Numbered from the stretch's first letter, positions 9,506 through 18,979 are shown. The stretch is DNA of 64,000 nucleotides from JBDIVL01 sp039794405 (GCA_039794405.1 JBDIVL010000016.1:12903-76902), one strand, 5' to 3'. Program-made: numbers and translations. The notes: generated from the letters alone by a model not told the origin.

Positions 9506-10729
9506 ATGCAAAATATAAACTTTATCTTTTTATGGAGAGAGAACGACTGGGGACTCTACAGACGGAGAAATGAGTGTCTGTTGTACGAATTTTCTAAAAA
9601 AGATTCCGTTCAGTCAATACTCCATATTGAAGCTCTTACTCTGAAGAGTTTTTTAGGGCTTATCGTAAGATGGTGGCAGGCAAAAGATCCCAATGTCAAA
9701 CAAATATATAGACTTCATTTTAAAAAGACTTTTTCTCTTAAGCCAATATTAACTTGTAAAAATGGTAAAATTTATATTTATAACTTAATTATTCTCAAGT
9801 ACGGTGAGAATTTTTTCCTGAAAGCGATAAACAGTTTTTTAATAAAACAGCAGACAAAAATTATTAATAAGAAATTCGTTCAATCAAAAAGAAATGTGAT
9901 TCTCATCGCGTATCCACCTGCTGTCTATCTTCCAGAGGCAGTAAACAAGATCAAGCATGAGTTTTTAATAGCAGATTTAGTCGATGATGTCATTGCAAGG
10001 ACTGAAAATTTGGTGCTGAAAAGGAAATATATAGAGGTTTGCAAAGATATTCTTCCAAAGTGCGATTGGATATTTTCTACCTCCCCTTCGTTAAAAGAAT
10101 ACAAATGTTATACTGATCGGGAAATTGAATTTCTACCGAACGGGGTTGATCAATACGAATTTTCCCATGCTTTTCACAAAAATGTCTTTAAGAATAATAA
10201 TCGGAAAACCATTGGTTATGTGGGAAGTCTTAATCATCTTTTGGATTTAGATGTGCTGGAATATGTTATTGCCTATTACCCGCAAACAGACTTTGTACTT
10301 ATTGGACGTATTCAGCGGGAATTCTCAAAAATGATTCATAAGATCATTAACCGGTATAAAAACTGTTATTATCTTGGTGAACGTAAATATTCGGATATTC
10401 CGTCTTATCTGCTCAGTTTTGATGTGCTTGTCAGCTTCAAAAAAGCTGACTTTAGTACACGGGGTAATGATTCAATGAAGATATACCAATACCTGTTATC
10501 TGGCAAACCGGTAGTAACACTGCCGCTTACTCCTGCTGACCGTTTTGCAGATCTTGTTTACATTGCAACGGATAAATACCAGTTTGTCAAAAATTTGAAG
10601 CAAGCCCTGGATGAAAATGATCCTGAACTCAGAGAGAAAAGAATAAAAGCCGCAGCAGAAAATACATGGGAAAAAAGAGCGGATATTATACTATCCAGAA
10701 TATCAACACGTATTACCGATAGGGATTGA
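9506..10729 (+). CDS. Glycosyltransferase (GT-B fold), paralog pair member B
   Basis: A 407-residue paralog of the protein at 5644: it shares the IFLWRENDWGLYRRRNE opening, the FLPNGVD and IGYVGSL blocks and the KIYQYLLSGKPVV donor-binding segment. The shared order sulfotransferase then this glycosyltransferase (4735-5644 and 8396-9506) suggests a local duplication followed by divergence. Donor and acceptor are unknown. No clear ribosome binding site is visible; the repeat motif GCCGAAGGCCTAATTTAA occupies the normal position. Confidence 0.8.
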   Translation: MQNINFIFLWRENDWGLYRRRNECLLYEFSKKDSVQSILHIEALTLKSFLGLIVRWWQAKDPNVKQIYRLHFKKTFSLKPILTCKNGKIYIYNLIILKYGENFFLKAINSFLIKQQTKIINKKFVQSKRNVILIAYPPAVYLPEAVNKIKHEFLIADLVDDVIARTENLVLKRKYIEVCKDILPKCDWIFSTSPSLKEYKCYTDREIEFLPNGVDQYEFSHAFHKNVFKNNNRKTIGYVGSLNHLLDLDVLEYVIAYYPQTDFVLIGRIQREFSKMIHKIINRYKNCYYLGERKYSDIPSYLLSFDVLVSFKKADFSTRGNDSMKIYQYLLSGKPVVTLPLTPADRFADLVYIATDKYQFVKNLKQALDENDPELREKRIKAAAENTWEKRADIILSRISTRITDRD

Positions 10730-10796
10730 TTTCTTCCAAGATGGATATTACCTTACCCTCTCCTATTCACGACCCGATATTTTGTAGTTATATAGG

Positions 10797-10852
10797 ATGG
10801 GCATTGCCCACCGGAAAATAAGCAACGTGGACGAGTGAGTGATATTTTGGGT
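10797..10852. repeat. GGGCATTGCCCACC repeat (family E copy)
   Basis: GATGGGCATTGCCCACCGGAA followed by AACGTGGACGAGTGAGTGATATTTTGGG matches copies at about 35252-35325, 56365-56385 and 63871-63927. In the fuller copies GGGTGGGCAATGCCCACC forms the core palindrome, always followed or preceded by the GTGGACGA...GATATTTTGG tract. Confidence 0.7.
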
Positions 10853-11017
10853 TGTTCAAAAAATCCCACACCAATTTTGTGTGAAACAGGCAGAACGAAG
10901 TGGCACTTCGCTCTATATATATTGTATAGATATTGCATAGAGAAAAACTTTTTGGATAACTCCTTACCAGGCTGGCTTGGAATGGATTTAAAATATTAAG
11001 GAAATACAAGATAAAAC

Positions 11018-12196
11018 GTGAAAATTGCAATTATCCACGACTGGCTTACGGGAATGCGCGGTGGAGAAAAGGTCCTTGAGGTCTTTTGTGAGATTTTTCC
11101 GGAAGCTGACATTTTTACCCTGATCCACATTAATGGTTCTGTCTCCAGAACGATAGAAAGTCGAAATATACAAACTTCCTTCCTTCAAAAGGTTCCATTG
11201 GCAAAGAAATATTATCGTTCTTTTTTGCCATTTTTCCCTTTGGCGATAGAGGGTTTTGATATGAGCGCTTATGATGTACTCCTGTCTAGCAGCCATTGTG
11301 TAGCAAAGGGTGTGCTTACCCCTCCGTCTGCTGTCCACATCTGTTACTGTCATACACCGATGCGCTATATATGGAATTATTACTTTACCTATTTTGGTAA
11401 TAATACCAAAGGACTTTGTTCCAGGTTTCTTATGCCTGTCATAGCACATTATTTGCGAATGTGGGATGTTACCTCCAGTAATCGGGTAGATTACTTCATA
11501 GCAAATTCCTATAATGTGGCTAACCGGATAAAAAAATATTATAAAAGACCTGCTGAAGTCATTCATCCGCCTGTTGATTGCTCTTTCTATACACCTTCAA
11601 ATACCCATAAAGAAGGTGACTACTATCTTATTGTGTCGGCGTTTGCCCCGTATAAAAGGATAGATATTGCGGTAGATGCATTTGAAAGACTGGGTCTTCC
11701 TCTTATTGTCATTGGAGGTGGGCAAGACGAAGAACGTATCAGAGGCATGACCAAAAAACATGTGCAGTGCATAGGATGGCAGTACAACGAGTCTTTAAAA
11801 AAGTATTATAGAGAATGCAGGGCACTGATCTTTCCCGGAGAAGAAGATTTCGGAATTGTCCCTTTAGAGGCCCATGCATGTGGAAAACCGGTGATTGCCT
11901 TTGCCAAGGGAGGTGTACTTGAAACAGTGAATGGTGTATACCCCCGTTCCGGATTTACCAGAGAAACAATGCCTGAATATCATACAGTTCCTACTGGAGT
12001 GTTTTTTACCAATCAAACGGCGGAATCCCTGATAGAGGCAGTGAGATTCTTTGAACACCATAAAAATTTATTTGATCCATCCTCAATTAGAAAACATGCT
12101 GAAAGCTTTGATCGTTCTCTCTTTAAGGAAAGATTCAAACAGTATGTTGAAAGGATTATTTATGACAAGGAAAGGAGAAATGAGGAAAAGATTTGA
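11018..12196 (+). CDS. Glycosyltransferase family 4
   Basis: A 392-residue GT4 enzyme. It opens KIAIIHDWLTGMRGGEKVLE, a signature of a common exopolysaccharide GT4 group. It continues with CYCHTPMRYIWN, VIHPPVD, SAFAPYKRIDIAVDAF and the donor-binding PGEEDFGIVPLEAHACGKPV segment with its paired glutamates. It starts with GTG. The preceding 288 bp hold a repeat and no gene. Its 3' end overlaps the start of the decayed nucleotidyltransferase gene by 17 bp. It likely works with the WcaJ-like enzyme at 12737. Confidence 0.9.
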   Translation: MKIAIIHDWLTGMRGGEKVLEVFCEIFPEADIFTLIHINGSVSRTIESRNIQTSFLQKVPLAKKYYRSFLPFFPLAIEGFDMSAYDVLLSSSHCVAKGVLTPPSAVHICYCHTPMRYIWNYYFTYFGNNTKGLCSRFLMPVIAHYLRMWDVTSSNRVDYFIANSYNVANRIKKYYKRPAEVIHPPVDCSFYTPSNTHKEGDYYLIVSAFAPYKRIDIAVDAFERLGLPLIVIGGGQDEERIRGMTKKHVQCIGWQYNESLKKYYRECRALIFPGEEDFGIVPLEAHACGKPVIAFAKGGVLETVNGVYPRSGFTRETMPEYHTVPTGVFFTNQTAESLIEAVRFFEHHKNLFDPSSIRKHAESFDRSLFKERFKQYVERIIYDKERRNEEKI

Positions 12197-12534
12197 AACG
12201 GATTTCCTTGATTTTATACTTGAACGAGAAAAAAGAGAACAGGAAAAATTATGATTGCAATTAATAAAAAAGCTATTTAACACTCTGGATACATTGAGTC
12301 GGGAAATTCCTTTTAAGGAGGCATATTTGTTTGGTTCAATAGGAAAACCTTATAGATTTTCAAAAGATTCAGACGTTGATATTGGTTTTCTTGGGCTAAA
12401 GGATGAACATTTTTTAAGGCCATGTCTTTCATTTCAAGAGAAATAGGCATAGAGGTGGACATATTACAACCGGAAGACCACGATTAGCAGAAAAGATAAA
12501 AAAAGAAGGTATAAAATGGACAAAGAAAGATTGA
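12180..12534 (+). pseudogene. Decayed MNT-type nucleotidyltransferase (MntA-like antitoxin)
   Basis: One protein can be rebuilt from three broken pieces. The first piece starts MRKRFETDFLDFILEREK at 12180 with a good AAGGAAAGGAGA site and hits an in-frame TGA at 12252-12254. The same frame continues with the nucleotidyltransferase core (YLFGSIGKPYRFSKDSDVDI, the GS...DxD motif). Frameshifts near 12415-12425 and 12465-12470 lead to AMSFISREIGIEVDILQPED and finally KKEGIKWTKKD, ending TGA at 12532-12534. The end overlaps the HEPN-like gene, as in intact MntA-HepT pairs. The catalytic motif survives, but no full product can be made unless these are sequencing errors. Confidence 0.7.
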
Positions 12535-12730
12535 CCTTACTTAAAACCGATATAGAATTACAAATAAGAGAAATAGAAAATATTTATACCAAACTTGAAG
12601 GACGGAGACGGAAAAAAGGAATAGTAGGAACAGAAAGTATGGCGTATCAACTGCATAATCTCTACTGTGCTTTTGAGATCTTTTTAAAATAGTGGCAAAT
12701 GCTTTTGAGAATTACATCCAATTTAAATAG
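12516..12730 (+). pseudogene. Truncated HEPN-domain protein (HepT-like toxin)
   Basis: ATG at 12516 opens a 58-codon frame (MDKERLTLLKTDIELQIREI ... YQLHNLYCAFEIFLK) ending at 12692. One base shift at the T-run near 12681 extends it to KIVANAFENYIQFK, ending 12730. The helical pattern and HNLYCAFE segment match the N-terminal half of HEPN/HepT proteins. The C-terminal half with the RX4-6H RNase motif is absent, so even the repaired frame would be inactive. It is next to the MNT relic, giving the usual pair. Confidence 0.6.
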
Positions 12731-12736
12731 TCTCCT

Positions 12737-14140
12737 ATGTTAAAAAAACACAGCAAATTTTTTGAATCGTTATTACTCCTCCTCGATTGGATAATCTTAT
12801 CCGTTTCATGGGTATCCTCTTACTACCTGCGTTTTTATTCCGATATTGTTCCTGTTTATAAAGGAATTCCACCTTTTAAAACGTATTTAACCCTTCTTGT
12901 TTTTATGATTCCCCTGTGGGGTGTAGTCTTTAAGGTTTTTGGTCTGTATCGCCCCCGGAGGGTTTCAACCAGAATTTCTGAATTTATCGATATTGGCAAA
13001 GCTTCAACTTTTGCTATCTTGATACTTATTTCGCTGACCTTTCTTTTTCGTCAGTATGAGTTTTCTCGATTGGCGTTCTTCTATTTCTGGCTTATCAATA
13101 TCATATCCCTCAGCCTGGCACGGATCGTATTTCGGGAATTCCTTCGTTTCCTCAGGAAAAAAGGATACAATCAAAGATATGCCTTGATTATTGGCACAGA
13201 AAAACTAGGCCAGGATTTAGTAAAAAAATTACAGAAACATCCCGAACTTGGCATTCAAATATCGGGTTTTCTCACAAAAGAACCGTGGCTTTCCGGAGAA
13301 AAGATACAGGAAGTAAAGGTTTTAGGAATATACTCAGATGTTCGTGAATTAATTGCCAGACACGGAATCGATATTGTTTTTATCGCCTTACCCTTCTATG
13401 CTCAACACCAGTTAAAGGAAATCCTGGACTGGATTGGAGATGAAACTGTGAGTATCATGGTACTGCCTGATTTCTTGGATTTTGTAACCCTGCGGGGTAG
13501 TGTATGTGAATTTGAAGGTATGCCACTTATCAGTCTTCGTGATACACCCCTTTATGGGTGGAATATTATTGTAAAAAGGCTGCTGGATATTATCTTCTCT
13601 TCTTTTGTATTAATTATTACCAGTCCTGTTATGGTAATCATTGCAATGCTTATCAAAGTCACTTCTCAAGGGCCGGTCTTATTCAAGCAGGAAAGAATGG
13701 GGATAGATGGTAAAATATTTACCATGATCAAATTCCGGACAATGTATGTAAACGCAGAGCGGGAAACAGGGCCGGTCTGGACAAAAAAGAATGATCCCCG
13801 GTGTACAAAAATAGGCAAAATTCTCAGAATAACCAGCCTGGACGAACTCCCGCAATTTTTCAACGTATTAAAAGGGGACATGAGTATCGTCGGGCCACGC
13901 CCTGAGCGGCCAGTCTTTATAAAAAGTTTTAGGAATACCATCCCAAAATATATGTTAAGACATAAGATGAAAGCTGGAATTACAGGATGGGCTCAGGTTT
14001 GTGGACTGCGTGGAAATACATCACTGGAAAAACGGATTGAATATGATTTGTATTACATTGAAAACTGGTCACTCAATTTTGATTTAAAAATCATCTGGCT
14101 TACCTTATGGAATGGGCTTATAAACAAGCATGCTTATTAA
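12737..14140 (+). CDS. Undecaprenyl-phosphate sugar-1-phosphate transferase (WcaJ type)
   Basis: A 467-residue polyisoprenyl-phosphate hexose-1-phosphate transferase, the enzyme that puts the first sugar phosphate on undecaprenyl phosphate. The N-terminus has four to five membrane helices (about 10-130), then a CoA-binding-like Rossmann domain (about 145-250) with ALIIGTEKLGQDL. The C-terminal sugar transferase domain starts KRLLDIIFSS and includes GPVLFKQERMG, MIKFRTM, DELPQFFNVLKGDMSIVGPR and GITGWAQVCGLRG. Length and order fit the family. It defines the locus as a lipid-linked glycan or exopolysaccharide pathway and overlaps the next gene by 11 bp. Confidence 0.93.
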   Translation: MLKKHSKFFESLLLLLDWIILSVSWVSSYYLRFYSDIVPVYKGIPPFKTYLTLLVFMIPLWGVVFKVFGLYRPRRVSTRISEFIDIGKASTFAILILISLTFLFRQYEFSRLAFFYFWLINIISLSLARIVFREFLRFLRKKGYNQRYALIIGTEKLGQDLVKKLQKHPELGIQISGFLTKEPWLSGEKIQEVKVLGIYSDVRELIARHGIDIVFIALPFYAQHQLKEILDWIGDETVSIMVLPDFLDFVTLRGSVCEFEGMPLISLRDTPLYGWNIIVKRLLDIIFSSFVLIITSPVMVIIAMLIKVTSQGPVLFKQERMGIDGKIFTMIKFRTMYVNAERETGPVWTKKNDPRCTKIGKILRITSLDELPQFFNVLKGDMSIVGPRPERPVFIKSFRNTIPKYMLRHKMKAGITGWAQVCGLRGNTSLEKRIEYDLYYIENWSLNFDLKIIWLTLWNGLINKHAY

Positions 14141-15731
14141 CAAAATCTTTTTCCAACTAGTATTCATTTTACTCATAACATCAAACCTGTTTGCTGGCGA
14201 TGCGAAACCAGCCCCGGTTTGGGAGATCGGTATCCAGGAAATGGCCCTTGCGGAAACTGCCCTTGAAATTGCTCAGGAGTCCTATCCGGATATAGACATC
14301 GGGCTATACCTGAGAAAACTGGAAGATATCGTTAAGAATATCGAAACAAGACTTGGTGAGGAAAAAGATGCGGCACAGACTATTAAGACCATCAATACGG
14401 TGCTTTTTCATGAACTCCAATTTACCTATGTTCAGACTGGTAATCTCGAACACATTTCCTTAAATAAAGTGTTGGATACAAAAATCGGTAATTGCGTAGG
14501 TCTTTCTATCTTGTATCTTAGCATTGCAGAAAGTTTACATTTACCAATATATGGCGTAAGTGTTCCCGAACACATATTTGTCCGGTATGATGATGGAAAT
14601 TCGCATAAAAATATAGAGACAGGTTATGAAGGCATGGCAACTCCGGATAGCTATTACATAAATATACCGGGAAAACACATATCACAGGCGGCTATCAAAA
14701 AGGGATATTACCTCAAAAATCTTAATAAAAATGAGGTCATTGCAAATATTTATTTAAATCGATCAATAATTCAAAAGGAAAAAGGTAATAGAGATGATGC
14801 GTTAAAAGATGTTAATCGGGCCATAGAATTACATCAAAATGATGCCGTTGCCTATTGTAATCGGGGGGTAATTTATGAAAAGATGGGAAATACCGAGCAG
14901 GCTATCGATGATTATAATACCGCTATAGCACTTAATCCCGATTATGTGCCTGCTTATTATAACCGCGGTTCTGCCTATGCATCGATAGAAAAACTTGATA
15001 AGGCTATTATGGATTACAGCAAGGCTTTATTTTTAGATCCCAATTCCATTCTATCTTACTATAATAGGGGTATCGCCTTTAAAATGATTGGTAAGGCTGA
15101 TTTCTGTATTGAAGATCTCAGTAAGGTCATTTCTTTAGATCCTAAATTTGCAGCCGCCTATGCGTCCCGGGGGCTTGCATATGCCGAATCAGGTGAACCA
15201 GAAAAGGCCCTGGAAGACTTTAACAAGGCATTAGAACTCGATCCCGACAATACTGAAATCTATATGAAAAGGGGTATCCTTCATGCGGATGCCAGGCGGT
15301 TTGATGATGCTATTGCTGATGTAACGACCTTTCTTGCATTTGCACCAAAAAACGCCTTTGCTTACTATATCAGAGCAAAGGCATATCGGGGAAAAGGAGA
15401 TATGGAAAAATCTCTGGAAGACTATAATAAGGTAATTGAATTAAGTCCCCGATTGGCTGGTGTGTATTTTGAACGAGGTCAAATGAAAAATCAGTTAGGA
15501 AGATATGATGACGCCATTCAGGACTTCAATACCTCTCTCGAACTCTTTCCCTATAATCCTCTTGCCTACCTGAATCGTGGAGATACCTTTAAAAAATTAG
15601 GGGAAGGTGAAAAAGCGCTTACCGATTACTCAGCCTACTTGAAACTCAATCCAAATGCTCCCGATGCAGAAGAAATAAGGAGTGAGATAGAAAAAATAGA
15701 AAACAACATTGCTAATAATGGACATAAATAA
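14130..15731 (+). CDS. Secreted transglutaminase-like / TPR protein
   Basis: A 533-residue protein with an N-terminal signal-like segment (about 1-22, NKIFFQLVFILLITSNLFAG). A transglutaminase/SirB1-like domain (about 60-200) shows NCVGLSILYLSIAESL and PEHIFVRYD, which give the Cys and His of the catalytic pair; an Asp was not located with confidence. About nine to ten tandem TPR units follow (about 205-525, repeated YNRG...AIDDYNTAIALNPD pattern). It is probably periplasmic. The 11 bp overlap with the WcaJ-type gene indicates translational coupling, so a role in glycan assembly or export is likely but unproven. Confidence 0.75.
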   Translation: MLINKIFFQLVFILLITSNLFAGDAKPAPVWEIGIQEMALAETALEIAQESYPDIDIGLYLRKLEDIVKNIETRLGEEKDAAQTIKTINTVLFHELQFTYVQTGNLEHISLNKVLDTKIGNCVGLSILYLSIAESLHLPIYGVSVPEHIFVRYDDGNSHKNIETGYEGMATPDSYYINIPGKHISQAAIKKGYYLKNLNKNEVIANIYLNRSIIQKEKGNRDDALKDVNRAIELHQNDAVAYCNRGVIYEKMGNTEQAIDDYNTAIALNPDYVPAYYNRGSAYASIEKLDKAIMDYSKALFLDPNSILSYYNRGIAFKMIGKADFCIEDLSKVISLDPKFAAAYASRGLAYAESGEPEKALEDFNKALELDPDNTEIYMKRGILHADARRFDDAIADVTTFLAFAPKNAFAYYIRAKAYRGKGDMEKSLEDYNKVIELSPRLAGVYFERGQMKNQLGRYDDAIQDFNTSLELFPYNPLAYLNRGDTFKKLGEGEKALTDYSAYLKLNPNAPDAEEIRSEIEKIENNIANNGHK

Positions 15732-15746
15732 ACATTTTCATTTTTA

Positions 15747-15875
15747 GTAACAATTTAGTTTTTGAAAAATCATAACAATAACAATGTATTACATGCCGTG
15801 TAGAGGCAGGTTTGAAACCCGCCCCCTACAATAAATACCATTCGTGCAGGAATTTTCAAAAAACTAAATTGTTAC
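15747..15875. mobile_element. MITE-like element, copy 1
   Basis: A 129 bp unit with terminal inverted repeats: it starts GTAACAATTTAGTTTTTGAA and ends with the inverse (TTCAAAAAACTAAATTGTTAC). No protein is encoded. Its ends match the elements at 24803 and 29591, but the interior differs (it contains GGCAGGTTTGAAACCCGCCC). This looks like a non-autonomous element moved by a transposase encoded elsewhere. Confidence 0.7.
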
Positions 15876-16492
15876 CATTTTTATAAGAGTTGATATACCC
15901 ATTCCGTACCTCTGAAAAAGCCATTATTAATGCGCCCTTCGGGCGTGATGAAACAGTCGACGTCTGTATTGATGAAAATACAATCAAGAATCAAATCCGC
16001 AATTGTATGACTATGAGAGCGTTTCCCTGAAAGGTCTCATCCTTACCCACATTTTTTAGCCCGGTAAAAGATGTTGACAGTAGGCAGGCAGTTTATTGCC
16101 TGTTTGTAAGAATACACAAAACAATAAAGTCCCGAGGGGACGATTGAATGCAAAAGATCATTTTCTACAAATCCCTATTAACACATCCTTCTTGCCAGGT
16201 ACATTGCAGTACCCGAAAGAGAATTCAGTTGATATATTACTCTGTTCGATAGTCTACCGGTAGCAACGATTGAATTGAAGAACCGCTTCCTGGATAAGAT
16301 GCCGCAGGCGCAAAAAAGCAGTGCGCATTTGATAGAGAACCAAAGGAGTTGCCGTTTCAATTCAAAGATATATATTTGTACCTTGATGTTATTTGTCCGG
16401 TATTGTAAAATTTATTGTCAATTAGAATTTTCTTTTTTTATGAAAATCCGAGCCGATAAATCACCGAAAATTTCATATCGAAGAAGCCCCGC
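15876..16492. other. Gap with coding-like relics
   Basis: No intact gene is seen. Two stretches read like remains of proteins: about 15900-16030 (...FRTSEKAIINAPFGRDE..., stopped by TGA) and about 16270-16400 (...CAFDREPKELPFQFKDIYLY..., broken by TAA and with no start). I do not recognise either family. A short repeat (CATCCTTACCCACATTTTTT) at about 16036 also occurs near 56283. Confidence 0.35.
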
Positions 16493-18979
16493 ATGTTAAA
16501 GGGTGTAAATCTTTTTAGTGGTATTGGAAGAAAACTGCTCTGCTGGTTTTTATTATTGTCTATTTTACCTATCGTAATCGTTGCCATTCTTACCTATCGA
16601 TATGCACGGGAAACTATTAAAAATGAACTCCTGAATGAAGAGGCGTTCTTGGCTGATGGAATTAAAAATCATATCTCTACCATACTGGATGCCGGGGAAT
16701 ATTCATCGCAATTTTTTGCATCCGATGAGTTTATTCGAAGGAATCTGGAGATATTAAACCATAATCCGGACAATGAACAGGTTATCAAAAAATTTAATGA
16801 TTACATGGTATACAAGACAAATCTTAACAAAGATTTTTATGAGACTTTTGTCATAAACCGGGCCGGAATTATTGTAGCATCAAGCAATGAGGGGAGTATC
16901 GGTAAAATTGAGTTTGGTACGGATTATTTTGTCCAGGGTAAAGAAGGGCCTTATGTAAAGGATGTTTATGTAGACGAGAATACCGGGGAATGCTCCATTG
17001 CCTTTGCTGCCCCGATTTTAAAAAAACGCGGCAGAAAGTTTCTCGGTATACTTGTGATCAGATATAATGCAGATAAGCTCAATGAAATCACAACAGGAAA
17101 AAGAACCAACACAAAAGATGATGTTGGTACATTCCTCCGGAGAGGCAAGACAAGTGAGGCATATATCGTGAATAAAAATCAACTTTTTATTACTGGTTCG
17201 AGATTTAAGGAAAACGCTATTTTATGTCAATCAATCAATACAAAACCGGTAATGACTGCGCTTAATACCGGGAGAGAAGTTGTCGGTGTGTACAAAAACT
17301 ATATGGGTAAAAATGTTATTGGTGCTACAAGGTTTTTGAAAAAAATGCAATGGGTACTCCTTGTTGAAACAGATGAATCAGAGGCATATTCTCCAATATC
17401 TAAATTTAAATACCGGGCAGCTACCGTTGTTGGTCTTTGTATTGTCGCCGTAGTATTTGTCTCACTCTTTATTTCAAGAGGAATTATCAATCCCATCATC
17501 CTTCTCGTGAAAGGGATGAAAAGGATAGCAGAAGGTGATTTAAGTTTTCGGGTAGAGACCCATTCAAAAGATGAACTGGGAGAACTTACGGCATCGTTTA
17601 ATTATATGGCCGGTGATATTAAGGATGCCCGGGAAAAGTTGCTTAAGTTGAAAACTGACCTTGAGGAGAGAAAGGAATACCTGGAGAGCATTCTGAAATT
17701 TGCAAACGAGCTCATATTCACATTAGATATTCAGGGAAATTTTACCTTTATTAATCCCAAAGTTAAAGAATTTGGTTATGTTGAGGAAGAATTAATTGGA
17801 CAACCTTTTACGGCTATTTTATCCGGTAAGCACCGGGAGAATATAAATCATATTATTCAGGATGGTTTTAGAAAGATAATCGAGGTTGATATATTGGATA
17901 AGCAGAAAAATATCCGGAATGTTTTGTTAAGTACATCGATGATAAAAAATAATCAGGGACAAATGATAAGCACCTTGGGAGTTGCTAACGATGTGACGGA
18001 ACTGAGAAAACTGGAACAAAAGCTCGTACAAGCTGACAGACTTGCTTCCATAGGCCAGTTGGTGGCTGGAATTGCTCACGAGGTGAATAACCCAATTGGG
18101 GTAATCTATCTCTATAGTACAGAAAGCTTGAAACTTTTCGAGAGAATTACTCAAGCCTTCCAACGCATAATTCCCTTGCCTGTTTCCAGTGACATACAAC
18201 GATTAAATACCCTTATCACACATTTAGAGGGGAATGCCGGACTAGAGAAAGATATGCTGAAAAAGGAGCTTGCTTCTCTTACAGAAAACTTGAGTAAAAA
18301 TTGCAATGACCTGGAGCAGATACATCATGCTATCAGTAAGACCAGATCTATCCTGTATGAGTACTTAGAAGGCTCTGTAAAAGAATCCATACGATGTAAG
18401 GATTTAATTAGTGGACTACTGGATTTCTCAAGACAAAAAGAACCACAAATGCAGTTGTTTAACGTAAACACTTTGATCAATAATGTGCTGAATATTGTGG
18501 AAAAACAATATCGAAAAGAGAAGATTGAGGTAATTCGGGACCTCGATACAAACATTCCTGATATTCTGATGGATGCCCGCCAAATGGAACAAGTTATCAT
18601 TAACATTACGAATAATGCAGTTTTTGCAATGAAGGAAGTTGCCGGTAATACAGAACTTGCCGGGGTACATAGAAAAGGCCTGTTGACGGTTGGATCACGT
18701 TTCCATCCGGATAAGAGATCTATAGAAATATTCATAAAAGATACGGGGGCGGGTATTCATAAAAATGATCTCAGGAAAGTATTCGACCCCTTTTTTACTA
18801 CAAGGAAAGATGGGAAGGGAACAGGGTTGGGTCTAAGCATTAGCTACGGAATTATAAAGATGCATGACGGCAGTATTGAGGTAGATAGTGAGATCGGGAA
18901 GGGTACAATATTCAGGATATTTTTACCTCTAAAATCAAAAAAAGAACAGGAAATACGTATCGTTAAGTTAAGTACCTAG
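16493..18979 (+). CDS. Membrane sensor histidine kinase (Cache-HAMP-PAS)
   Basis: An 828-residue kinase. Order: TM1 (about 14-34), extracytoplasmic double-Cache region (40-300), TM2 (about 308-328), HAMP (332-385), PAS (about 395-510), HisKA with phospho-acceptor H529 in GIAHEVNNP, and HATPase (about 660-815) with N-box NITNNAVFAM and G-boxes DTGAGIH and GKGTGLGLSISYG. Odd point: about 100 residues, partly coiled-coil-like, separate H529 helix 1 from helix 2 (SIRCKDLISGLLDFSR, 632-647), roughly 50-70 more than usual. The likely partner is the NtrC-type regulator at 19444, so it may be the input for sigma-54 control of the glycan island. The ligand is unknown. Confidence 0.92.
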   Translation: MLKGVNLFSGIGRKLLCWFLLLSILPIVIVAILTYRYARETIKNELLNEEAFLADGIKNHISTILDAGEYSSQFFASDEFIRRNLEILNHNPDNEQVIKKFNDYMVYKTNLNKDFYETFVINRAGIIVASSNEGSIGKIEFGTDYFVQGKEGPYVKDVYVDENTGECSIAFAAPILKKRGRKFLGILVIRYNADKLNEITTGKRTNTKDDVGTFLRRGKTSEAYIVNKNQLFITGSRFKENAILCQSINTKPVMTALNTGREVVGVYKNYMGKNVIGATRFLKKMQWVLLVETDESEAYSPISKFKYRAATVVGLCIVAVVFVSLFISRGIINPIILLVKGMKRIAEGDLSFRVETHSKDELGELTASFNYMAGDIKDAREKLLKLKTDLEERKEYLESILKFANELIFTLDIQGNFTFINPKVKEFGYVEEELIGQPFTAILSGKHRENINHIIQDGFRKIIEVDILDKQKNIRNVLLSTSMIKNNQGQMISTLGVANDVTELRKLEQKLVQADRLASIGQLVAGIAHEVNNPIGVIYLYSTESLKLFERITQAFQRIIPLPVSSDIQRLNTLITHLEGNAGLEKDMLKKELASLTENLSKNCNDLEQIHHAISKTRSILYEYLEGSVKESIRCKDLISGLLDFSRQKEPQMQLFNVNTLINNVLNIVEKQYRKEKIEVIRDLDTNIPDILMDARQMEQVIINITNNAVFAMKEVAGNTELAGVHRKGLLTVGSRFHPDKRSIEIFIKDTGAGIHKNDLRKVFDPFFTTRKDGKGTGLGLSISYGIIKMHDGSIEVDSEIGKGTIFRIFLPLKSKKEQEIRIVKLST

